A stretch of DNA of 23,843 bases from Hypsibius dujardini (lineage: Eukaryota > Tardigrada > Eutardigrada > Parachela > Hypsibiidae), in assembly GCA_001579985.1 (NCBI GenBank), contig LRSR01006765.1, forward strand, positions 1 to 23,843, given 5' to 3'. Positions 9,537 to 18,703 of the stretch are shown in pieces. Position 1 is the stretch's first letter. The number at the start of each line of letters is the position of its first letter. The position numbers and the translations under genes were made by a program. The notes beneath the pieces were generated by a model that had not been told where the DNA came from, made no database searches, and saw nothing but the letters and a program-made list of their open reading frames with translations.

Positions 9537-10710
9537 GTGTCCGTAAATGTGCTGTGCTGTGTCATTTCTTTGGACCGAACAAAAGTGTCACTGCTGGGTG
9601 CGCCGCTTCTCGTTGAGGGTCTACCAGACGCAGTGGATGCTAAAACGGCTACAATTAGCCTACTGGCAAGCCGGCTAGATATCCTGCCGGAACACCAAGC
9701 GTTTTTTATCCTAAGAAATTGCCTGAGTGTGCCAAAAGTGCTTTACCTTTTGCGGTGCTCCCCAGCCTGGGTGTGCATGGACCGGCTGGAGTTGGATGAC
9801 GTGTTGCGGCGTTGTGTGGGAGCCATTACCAACACTGCTATGGTGCCGGTTGTGTGGTCGTACGCACCGTTGCCCGTCGCGAGAGGTGGACTCAGGATTC
9901 GCCGTCCTAGTAAATTAGCACTTTCCGCCTATTTCGTGTCGATTCACTTAACGGAGGTACTGAGAAAAATGATTGTTACCCACATCGACGGCGACGAACA
10001 GGTGGCGGACGCCACGCTGGCCTGGTGCGCGCAAACTGGGCGGGAGGGTACCGCTCACCCCAAAGATTCAGAAATTATGGGACTCCTCAGTTGTGGAGAT
10101 GGGATGCCGCAATGTGATGGAAACGGCGAGCGGGCGGAAAAAAGCCAGACTACAGGCTGTCTCAGAAAAGTTTGCTAACAAGTGGCTATCGGCTTTACTA
10201 ATTTCTTTTGTAGCTAACTTGTTGGAAAGCAACGCTTTCCGGGTCGCTTTTGCCCTGCGTCTCGGTGCCGAGATCTGCCAGCCTCACATTTTTCAGTGCG
10301 GTAAACTGGTCGACAGGGAGGGACATTATGGTTTAAGCTGCAACACCATACCGGCCGGTCGCAGCAGCCGACATTCGGTCCTCAACGACGTTATAAAACG
10401 TACGCTGGCTTCTGCCTCTCTTTCATCAAAACTCGAACCGCCTGGCTTGGATCGCGTAGGTGGGAAAAGACCAGACGGACTGACCATGGTCCCTTAGAAG
10501 CTGGGACTTGCCTTGGTGTGAGACGTAACATGCTGGGATATAATGGCGACCTCTAACATTGCGGACACCATTACGCCGGCCGGAGGAGCAGCGGCCAAGG
10601 CAGAACAACGGAAATTCCACCACTAAATTTTTGTTGTCTTCTCTGGGTCAAAAAATTGCTGATCGAACTGGAGAGAAGAAGTCCTTCGAATATCTTGTCA
10701 GCGTATCAGC
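9537..10710 (+). pseudogene. 5'-truncated, decayed non-LTR retrotransposon ORF (C-terminal part)
   Basis: Conceptual translation matches the C-terminal half of LINE polyproteins common in invertebrates. In order: SLLGAPLL, LASRLDILPEHQAFFILRNC, PKVLYLLRCSPAW and ARGGLRIRR. After a frame change between about 10035 and 10060 follow AFALRLGAEICQPH, a CGKLVDREGHYGLSC zinc-knuckle-like stretch, GRSSRHSVLNDVIKRTL, EPPGLDR and GKRPDGLTMVP. The same frame runs through a TAG at 10495 and a TGA at 10519 (probably a former Trp codon) into DVTCWDIMATSNIADT and AAAKAEQRK. A second frame change near 10622 leads to SLGQKIADRTGEKKS and FEYL. The catalytic YADD region and everything before it are absent, so the copy is dead on insertion or later. 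An A-rich run at 10816-10823 may be near the 3' end. The clade is not resolved. Confidence 0.85.
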
Positions 10711-10859
10711 ATGATTTGAAATCGATGTGATGGATTTTGATGGATTTTATTGCGTTTTAACATCTGCTTAGTTTATTTTTGATCTGGTTCATTTAACTAT
10801 CCATTGATATGTCAAATAAAAAAATCGAACACCCGAGAGAAGAAAAAGTAATACTGTTA

Positions 10860-12670
10860 GAGGGTTCCTGTTGCTGAAATCGGTTGGCGTGCCATTTTAA
10901 CAACTTGGAATCTTCAAACGCACTTTCTCAAAAAGAGAATTCTCAGAGGACACCGTTACCAACACGTTACTTTGCGACCGCCAGCCCGATGTGTGTAATC
11001 AACCATCGCCTAGATAATGGGGTGGATGGGTGGGTGCCACATACTTCTGAACCAAGAATTGCACCGACGCTTTAAAGCATCAACGTTGCCCTTGTGGGGT
11101 TTTCACCACTTCGGCCGAATTGGTTATCTTCAAATTCTGTGCCGAAAGGCACCTTCAACTCAATGCCCATTTTTGGTGAGTGTGATATTTTTGACCGGAC
11201 GATTACGACCTGGCAAGATTTCCGAAGGGCAATTCGCTCGAACCCCGTCAAGAGGACCGCTGCCTTCACCACGTCGACAAGTTACCCGACAAAGGCTTCC
11301 ATCTGGCAAAGAAGCTGGCGCGGGAGAGGAACCTCTTCTACGACCGGATGTAAAAACCCTCGGTTCCGCAACGACTCTACACCAATTTCACAAAATTCAG
11401 TCCGGAAATTAATGAAGTTCTGTTTCGCATTGAGGTCAACTTCCAGCGTAGTTTCGCTATAGACACCTTCTTGGGAGCACGATCGTGAAACCAGTTTTCA
11501 TCTGCCGGCCTATAGGAAGGCTTTCCTTTTCTTTTTTTCATCTCCAATCTCCTCTACTAATAAAGTCTCCCCGCAATTCTTCTCATATTATTTAGTTTAT
11601 TAGCTTGCATGTTTAGTTTCTTCCGTCCTAGTAAGGACGGAGGCCTAACGGTTGGTTCCGAAAGCAGTGGCGACTGGAAAAGAGCGTGTCATTTTCTAGT
11701 TCATGGACCTTCCAAGCTGTCGAACTCGTGAAATACGCCGTCACCGGCATCCATTCTTTTTGTGCTTTCTTTGGTTTTAGTCTTTTTTCTTATCAAGTGC
11801 GGAGTCGGTTTTCTTCTTTTCAACTATTTGTGCAAGTGCTGCTGAGCACCAACTGTCGTTCACCGAAACGACCGCCAAAAGAATATCCGGGTTCGGTTTG
11901 CAATACCGCTCTCTCACCGACCGTCTTCTACACGAACCCTGTGTTCCGACAGTAGATTGAGTTCTGCCCATCACGTCCGTCCCGACCGCCCAGTCCCTCT
12001 CTTTCCTTTCCGACGAACAAGTCCACGGACACGCGGACCGGTCTCAACTTCACCGTAGTGGAATTCAACGCTAAAAAGAAACGACGTTCGCCTCCCTTCA
12101 CACTTGTGTGAAGAGCCAAAACCGGCTGAACGACGCCGTTCTACTCGCAGCATCCTTTCGGGCTCGCCCGACCGCGTCCACAAACTGTACTTATAAGGAG
12201 AGGATGTGGTACGATTCATGTTCACCAACAACTTTGTTTGTCATCAGGCTATCCAAACCCGCCATCTAAACGTCTATGTGGTGAACACGGTAAATAGAGT
12301 ATAAAAATATATATACCCGAAAACAAAAAACGTCATCTGTGAAGAAACAGTTAGGCCATATCAACATCACCATCCTCGTTGAATTCGTCATCATCACGAC
12401 CGTAAATGTCATTTCCGACCCCATTTTTTCCATTCCCGACAACCTCATTTCGTTTCCAACGTCAATTAAGTAGGAGGATGTCGCAGGTAGTGTCATGACC
12501 TGGGCGACTGGACTGGTGGACTTCAACCGTCCTCTACATAGCCGCTACTCACGGTTGCTCACCGCTCATGTACTCGTACTGTATTTTTCCTTGTATGTTT
12601 GTATGTCGTCGGAAGTTCAGCCGAACCGGAAGTGTTCGGCTGGACGATTGCCTGGTGCTCTAATGCCCAC
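10860..12670. other. GC-richer unidentified stretch
   Basis: This block is visibly richer in G and C than the flanks, especially 11000-11480 and 11600-12280. It has open frames on both strands (for example plus 11094-11462 and 11017-11412, minus 11971-12231 and 12266-12526) but none shows a motif I recognise. A plus-strand reading at about 11225-11485 contains DKGFHLAKKLARERNLFYDR, a stop, then EINEVLFRIEVNFQRSFAI, which looks protein-like but is broken. A small perfect hairpin TCCGTCC/GGACGGA lies at 11624-11643. It may be an unrecognised transposon or a decayed gene. Confidence 0.35.
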
Positions 12671-12744
12671 CTGTTAAATGAAATTTTCTTAGCTGAACAC
12701 ATAAATTTTAATTTAAATGGTTTAAATTATCGGAAAAGATATTT

Positions 12745-12750
12745 TTTATT
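12745..12750 (-). terminator. possible poly(A) signal for dehydrogenase gene A
   Basis: AATAAA on the minus strand, 381 bases beyond the stop codon of gene A. It is in an AT-rich stretch where such hexamers are expected by chance. Confidence 0.25.
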
Positions 12751-13130
12751 ATTTTTAATTTAATTTTAAAAAAAATTCTCCGTAAGGACTTTAAATGTAA
12801 TTGAAAATGTGCTTTTGCCAAACTGGTTTTAACCAGTTTCCAATTTAATTTGAATTCAAACGGTTGATTTAAAAAACACCACAGTAGATCCGCATAACGT
12901 ACAATTTTGTATATATATGTGTTAGACATAATTTTTTTTGCTGGTCACACAGCCCATAATCTCCTCCTGTAGAAGGTGTAAAAAATGTCGAAAATTAAAA
13001 AATACATGGATCGGCAAAAGAGGATCCTTCTCTTTGCGGTTACGGTAATCTCGGTGTATACAAATTAAGAAAAGCAACATATTTCTTAATTGCAAATTTT
13101 TTGCTGGTGCTCTAGATGCGATTTTTGCGC

Positions 13131-13843
13131 TCAAGCCGAACCGGATCCTTTGCTTGTAGCGCCAATTTCCTCCACAACCGATCCTGCAAACCACGCAAAA
13201 GCAATGAAGTTTTGAGTAAGGGCTTCATCGGATATGATGATGTGATTAATTAGGACTAAAACAAAAGTCTCACCGTCAAGGTCCTTCAGGCCATACTCTT
13301 TTCCAATCGCTGCCGTCGTGATAATCTTTCCTGTCTTCTCCAGAAGTTTAGGATCTGCAATCAAGTAGGTCCGAATTTATTAAACGTCAATGACATATGC
13401 CACAAAAGTTGCATTAGTAATCGGTTTATTAGATAAATAGGTAGTTATCTTTACCGTTGTAGAGAGCTACAATGCATTTGCCGCTGAACTCGGTGCTTTC
13501 TCCCAATCCAAAGGCATGATGGATTGTTGCATTAGCTCCTAGCCCGACTGTTTCGAGGGACGCCGGCTTTGGCGGTGGAGCTCCTGCGGCAGCAGCTGCT
13601 TTCCTCTTATCTATGCTCAACTGGACAAGTTCGGTCTTTACGGGTCCCGGCCAAAGGCTGATGAAGGTAACGTTATGAGATTTCAGCTCGATTCCACAAT
13701 CAGCTGCCATCCGGTCGACCTGCCAAAAAAGGAGTCAGAAATGTAAGACAACAAACAGGTACACGGAGAACTAACAGACAGACAGATAGACGAGCAGACA
13801 GACAAACAGACAGACAGACAGTCAGACAGACAAACAGACAGAC

Positions 13844-13876
<33 letters not shown>

Positions 13877-14746
13877 CAGGCTCCCAAAAAATGGGCACAG
13901 ACCAACTTACAGCAGCTTTTCCGATGCCATACGCAGGGGTGAAAATGTAGGTCTTTCCTCCCGGAGATGAAACGTTTACAATAAGGCCGGATTTTTGTTT
14001 GGTCATGATTTTGGCTGCCTTGACTGCACACAGGTAATGATTCCTGAAAGTTCATCATACATAACATATACCGGACGCCCTAGGGAATCCGTTTACTCTG
14101 CAAACCAACTTTGCTAATTTGTTATCCTTCCCGGTCTAAATACAATGTAATGTAGTACGTTACCGTAATCCAACGGCGTTGGTTTCATCCCACACAGATT
14201 CCGGGAACTCCCAGAAGGGTCGGCCAAAGTTGTCTTGGAAGACAGTCACGGCAGAATAGGCGTTATTAATGAGCAAATCCAGTCGTCCTTCGTCTTTCTC
14301 AATTTTTTCGAAGACCTTTGCGACATCGGCGTCGTTGTAATGGTCACAGGCAATGGGAACTGCTTTTCCACCACGAGCTTCGATCTAAGAAACGTTTGAA
14401 AAGTTTCTAAAACCATCAAAATGCAGTAGATAATTCCTGCACTAAAACAACCTGCGAACCTCTTTTGCTGTGTGACGGAGGCTTCCCGGGGCGGGCGAAT
14501 CTCCATCCTCAAGAGTGCGCCCTGAATAAATAAGGATACATTTCCATGCTTAGTAAAATAATACCATTAGTTATTTGCACTGTATGGATTAAATTTGTCT
14601 GATTTATTTGTATAACATAATTTTACAAATATTATCTAACCTGTTATGTAAACCGTTGCTCCGGCCTCGCCCAGCTGCAAGGCAATTCCTTTGCCGAGTC
14701 CGCGGGATGCTCCCGTAACTAATGCGACTTTTCCCTTAAGAGACAT
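13131..14746 (-). CDS. DHRS1-like short-chain dehydrogenase, gene A
   Basis: Seven coding exons: 14746-14641, 14521-14460, 14384-14164, 14043-13911, 13719-13455, 13354-13274 and 13183-13131. All have GT/AG borders and join to a 306-residue protein. ATG 14746 was chosen because it begins the Rossmann strand directly ([20 protein letters not shown]). Visible are the cofactor-binding TGASRGLG (residues 11-18), the acidic CDH around 69-71, NNAY at 96-99, the catalytic SS at 155-156 and YGIGK with Tyr168 and Lys172. LWPG, KTE and DPKLLEKTGKI follow, in the order and spacing of the DHRS1 group. This group is a family of NAD(P)H-dependent oxidoreductases acting on carbonyl or steroid-like substrates; the substrate here is unknown. 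The fifth exon is 12 bases longer than in genes B and C. The tail (GSVVEEIGATSKGSGSA) lacks the long hydrophobic end of vertebrate DHRS1. Confidence 0.92.
13773..13880. repeat. (GACA/CAGA)n microsatellite in an intron of gene A
   Basis: About 100 bases of tetranucleotide CAGA/GACA repeat with interruptions (GATA, GCAG, AAAC, GTCA) fill much of the 191-base intron between exons 4 and 5 of gene A. It ends about 30 bases before the exon 4 donor. Read in frame on the minus strand it gives a spurious Ser-Val-Cys-Leu repeat. Confidence 0.9.
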
Positions 14747-14835
14747 TCTCAAAAAATTCGGAAAATAAGAGAGTATTGAAATTAAAGTTGAAATTCGGCG
14801 AACGGATGGCGGTTCCAATTTGAAAGTTGCCGGAG

Positions 14836-14842
14836 TTTTATA
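14836..14842 (-). promoter_or_regulatory. TATA box of gene A
   Basis: TATAAAA on the minus strand in the context TTCCTATAAAACTCC, 96 bases upstream of the ATG at 14746. A near-identical site (CTCCTATAAAAACCCC) sits 99 bases upstream of gene C. Confidence 0.65.
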
Positions 14843-14849
14843 GGAATCG

Positions 14850-15552
14850 ATGTCTTCCGACTGTGGTACCGTAAAATGTGCCCGAAATGAACGGTGAAAG
14901 GGTTGCAGCTCATGGAAAAATTGCCGCGTCAGACAGACAAACGAGAGCATTAATCGGCGCTGCACTTTGCACCGCAATACAACCGAACAGGGGAAGAAGC
15001 CCTTGAAGAAATGCGATTCAGCGCAGCACTCGGCGTACTCGCACCGTTGATAAGACAAGACCCGCAAGGACCCTGGATGGCGTTGTTTCGTTGTTTATAA
15101 TTGACATACAATAGTAAGAAACGTGTTCATTTAGCTGCAGTTTACGTAATAGCAGTCAGTCAGTGCCTTGATGAGTAATCTCTTCTTCACTTTACATTTT
15201 AGAACGCCCTTCTGGGACTTGCAGACTATCGATCGGGCTGCCAATCTATAGATTGCAAGAAATTCTTTTTGGGCCCGGTCTCTCATTTCGATCGTCAAAA
15301 TGTTTTTCCCAAATATTGGTTTTGCTAGGTCTGTCAGAAATATGTATATATAGTGAGCTACGTGACTTATATTTAACCAGAACGAAACTTATTATTTGTA
15401 ATTTAAATCTTTCTATATTTCTATATCATAATAATATAATATGCGTCCATCGAAACTGACAGATATTTCGCTCTGAGGGCGACATTCTGTGTGCTCACAT
15501 ACATTAGGGTGCATATCCCACGATAAAACCAGTTGTCTATGTTAGTTTACAT
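14850..15552. other. intergenic region between genes A and B
   Basis: It holds the upstream region of gene A and presumably the 3' untranslated region of gene B. A perfect 14-base palindrome CAATCTATAGATTG lies at 15242-15255. I see no gene; the open frame at 14636-15067 is just exon 1 of gene A read back through its 5' flank. Confidence 0.55.
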
Positions 15553-15558
15553 TTTATT
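15553..15558 (-). terminator. possible poly(A) signal for gene B
   Basis: AATAAA on the minus strand, 275 bases past the gene B stop codon; gene C has one at a similar distance (259 bases). Confidence 0.35.
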
Positions 15559-15832
15559 TGTAAACCACGGTTAAAGTGGCGGTCTTGTTTCTCTTCAGAC
15601 AACGGGGAGAAGGATACAAATTGCTACAAATATGTGTTTACGTTCAGGAAATATCGAGCAAACAAAGAGACTCGGTCTAAATATCAGACGCTTGCATTAT
15701 TGGGGAGAAAATTCAACGCACTCTGTATATGTAGACAAAGGAGGTAAATAGAAAACTAAAAGTTGAAATGATTAGCAGTGTTTACAAGGAACAAATTATA
15801 TCTGAACTTAATTGGCTTGTTTCGACTCATTT

Positions 15833-17534
15833 TCATGCGATGTCGTCGGTAAAACCGAACTCCTTCGAAAGCTCCTTAGTTGTGATGATTTTGCCGGTCT
15901 TCTCCAGCAATTTTGGGTCTGCAAACAAAGCGTGCAAAATGAACATAAGTTCAAGGAGGTAAACTGAGATGGGTTTACACGGTAAAGGAGGAATTATGTC
16001 TGTACCGTTTGCGAGGGCCACGATGGCCTTGCCGCTGAATTCGGTGCTCTCTCCCGCCAAAAATTTATCAAAGATCCCATTGTTGGCTCCGAGGTTGATG
16101 GTTTCCGTTGAAACAGGCTTAGCCGTTCCACCGCCGGCTTTTCGTTCCGCCGATTCCAGCTGGATCAGTTCGGTCTTGACTGCGCCAGGCCAGAGACTGA
16201 TGTAGGCCACATTATGGGACTTTAATTCCAGGCCGCAGTCAGCCGCCATGCGGTCAAACTAGAATATTAAAACGCATGTTCTGAAAATTAATTTCAATTG
16301 TTTTGAGCGTATTTCAGATCAAATTTAATTTGTCCTACTTCCCCTACGACACAACTGCGAAACATTTCAGAAAGAAGCTCATCAAAGCCCATAAAATAAA
16401 TAAAAACGACATTGTGAGACAGCATCTAGTTTTTATATTATTGGTAGAATCAGTGTCGCGAAAGATTTTACACTTGAGGATAAAATAATATAGAACCTAC
16501 AGCTAACATGACTTACTGCGGCTTTTCCGATTCCGTAGGTCGGATTGAAAATGTAAGTTTTCCCGCCAGCGGAGGACACATTGACGATAAGTCCGGATTT
16601 CTGTTTTGTCATGATCCGTGCAGCCAACGTCGAACAGATATAGTGATTGCTGCCATTGAATATAATTAAAAAGGGGCTTGTGTCTATATTCATCGTTATG
16701 TGTGTACATTTTCTTGTGTTGTTCAAGGATGAAAATGGGATAACTCTTACCGAAGACCCACTCCGTTGACAATGTCCCAAGTGTTATCAGGGAACTCCCA
16801 AAAGGGTCGACCGAAATTTTTAATGAATAAATCGGCTGCGGAGTATGCATTGTTGACCAGGATATCTAGTCGACCTTGTTCCCGCTCGATCTGCTGGAAG
16901 ACTTTGGCTACGTCCGCGTCGTTGTTGTGGTCACAGGCCAACGGAATTGCCTTCCCTCCACGTGCTTCGATCTATTAAAGAAATCAACCTAGTTCGGCCT
17001 AGTATTGAAGAAATCAAACCATTATATACGAAACTTACAGACATTGAAAATTAATTTTAATTACAGTAGCAGGCAAATTTTTTAGCTGGGGAATGCTTTG
17101 AAAAATGATGAGTCGGTGTTTGTTATTTAGAATTAAAGTTAAAATGATCAAAAGCCGTTTAAATCACAGTAACAAATAATCATCAAGAATAACGATGTAA
17201 AATAAAAATCCCTAATTCTAGACATTTTAAAAATTTATTAAAAAATGTATTTTATAAATTAAAATTTCGTTTGAAAAGCAAGAACAAACCTCTGCGGCAG
17301 TGTGACGGAGACTTCCAGGTGCCGAGGAATCGCCGGTTTCAAGTGTTCGCCCTTTTAACCCAAACCGCAAAAAAGAACACTTAACGTCAATAGCTTTTCT
17401 AGGAAGTGAGTGCCTCGGGCTGAAATACCTGTAATATAGACAGTGGACCCCGCTTGACCGAGTTGAAGGGCGATTCCCTTCCCGAGACCACGGGACGCTC
17501 CCGTCACCAATGCGACCTTCCCGGTAAGTGACAT
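15833..17534 (-). CDS. DHRS1-like short-chain dehydrogenase, gene B
   Basis: Six coding exons: 17534-17429, 17351-17290, 16971-16751, 16649-16517, 16258-16006 and 15918-15833. They give a 286-residue protein. Motifs are at the same residues as in gene A: TGASRGLG 11-18, NNAY 96-99, SS 155-156 and YGIGK 168-172, so the enzyme core is intact. Exon 3 is closer to gene C than to gene A (shared [18 protein letters not shown]). The oddity is the end: where A and C have a GAC-G/GT splice donor, B reads GAC GAC ATC GCA TGA. The last intron and exon are therefore gone and the chain stops with FGFTDDIA. I see no remnant of a seventh exon just downstream. The probable role is an NAD(P)H-dependent oxidoreductase; the substrate is unknown. 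Confidence 0.92.
17038..17288. other. AT-rich intron 2 of gene B
   Basis: Part of the 318-base intron between exons 2 and 3 of gene B (16972-17289). It is almost all A and T with no open frame or repeat of note. Confidence 0.6.
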
Positions 17535-17635
17535 AATTTTTGAGACAAAAATTCGAAAGCTATATCGACAAAGGCCGGGTAACAAAATAAGGACTCAGGC
17601 TGCGTGTAATGATACAGTCAGGAAAGTGGCTGGGT

Positions 17636-17644
17636 CTTTTAATA
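17636..17644 (-). promoter_or_regulatory. TATA-like element of gene B
   Basis: TATTAAAAG on the minus strand, 110 bases upstream of the ATG at 17534, followed by ACCCAGCC. It is a weaker match than the TATA boxes of genes A and C. A run of ten or more C (17648-17658) lies immediately upstream of it on the minus-strand reading. Confidence 0.4.
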
Positions 17645-17959
17645 TTACCCCCCCCCCTCGGCGCGTAAATAAATCCAGCTGACTGTTGTGAGTGACCGGA
17701 ATCAACCGGCGCTCCGTATCTCCCCTGCAAGGCAAACATGTGCTACAGTGCGAGAAACACACAGCGAGGAACCCTGGTTTGTGTTGAGTGTAGAAGTGCA
17801 ACATCATGGAACTTGAACTGAGTGTCTATAATACGGACCAATCCATTAATTGAGCACCTTAGTTCTACGCCCTGCCTGCAGGCACTACTGTACTCATCAG
17901 GCACCAGTCAATGCAAGGATTTTTGCAATGATTACGCGAAAAGAAGCATGCCCAAGCCG

Positions 17960-18240
17960 TTGAATTTCAGCTAAAAATGGCAAAGCTAAACTATACTGAA
18001 AAACTAGACTGAAACTAAACTAAAATGTTTAGTGACTAATTTCTTGGCTTTTATTTTTTAGCTGCTCTGAAAAAGGTGCACTAAAATTTTGAGTTACTAA
18101 AAATTCAAGTGAGAAAACTGGAAAAAACTAAAATTAATCATTTAATTTCGACCAAAACTAAACTAAACAAAAATCATTAGTGACTCATTTTTAGTCGAGT
18201 ACAAAACAAATTTAGTTGATTAATTTAGTTTTTGCCATCC
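17960..18240. repeat. low-complexity ACTAAA-rich stretch
   Basis: The words ACTAAA, CTAAAAT and their complements (TTTAGT) recur irregularly between genes B and C. This is degenerate simple sequence, with no coding potential. Confidence 0.55.
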
Positions 18241-18439
18241 CAAATCTAGCAAAATGGCTTCAGCGTTTTGAATATACTGTGCAATGCCAAGTGTTGCGTT
18301 AATTTTGGTCGGTTCGAAAGATAGGGTAGTATGTGGCGCCACCTGCAGATTGATGTTAAACGGCGCGGATTGCCTCTTCTTTACAATTGTTCATTTGTAT
18401 GCGATGATTTGTTCGGTTTTTGTTGCAAATCACTCCTTT

Positions 18440-18445
18440 TTTATT
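18440..18445 (-). terminator. possible poly(A) signal for gene C
   Basis: AATAAA on the minus strand, 259 bases past the stop codon of gene C. Confidence 0.35.
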
Positions 18446-18703
18446 GAGTCTGGAGATAGTGGTAAAATGTAGAAACTATCTGTTGTTTTCATACAGTATA
18501 TAAAGTTCGTGAGGGTGAATTAAGGTTCTGCCATCCTTCAACACCGAACACGAACGCTTCACCATCGCTTTGAACGAAAATGAACAGAAAATTGCACCGG
18601 TTTCGGTAATTCTAACAATGTAAGGTCGTTGTATTTTTTTAAGACAACAAGGCGAGTATTTTATGAGACAAGTCAAGCACTAAATATATATCAATATCCC
18701 GAG

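Noticed and set aside
11017-11462. Two overlapping plus-strand frames of 131 and 122 codons
   Set aside because: GC-richer sequence lowers stop frequency in several frames at once; neither shows a domain, so neither is called a gene. The region is kept as a finding.
11971-12526. Minus-strand 86-codon frames
   Set aside because: No motif, no credible splice partners, and plus-strand frames overlap them.
13683-14006. Minus-strand 107-aa frame with a long Ser-Val-Cys-Leu repeat
   Set aside because: It is exon 4 of gene A read through its donor into the CAGA microsatellite. The Cys-rich repeat is an artefact.
15242-15255. 14-base perfect palindrome CAATCTATAGATTG
   Set aside because: One palindrome of this size is expected by chance in AT-rich DNA and no partner site was found.
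15559-15832. Possible relic of a seventh exon for gene B
   Set aside because: No minus-strand acceptor followed by a reading resembling the last exons of A or C was found.
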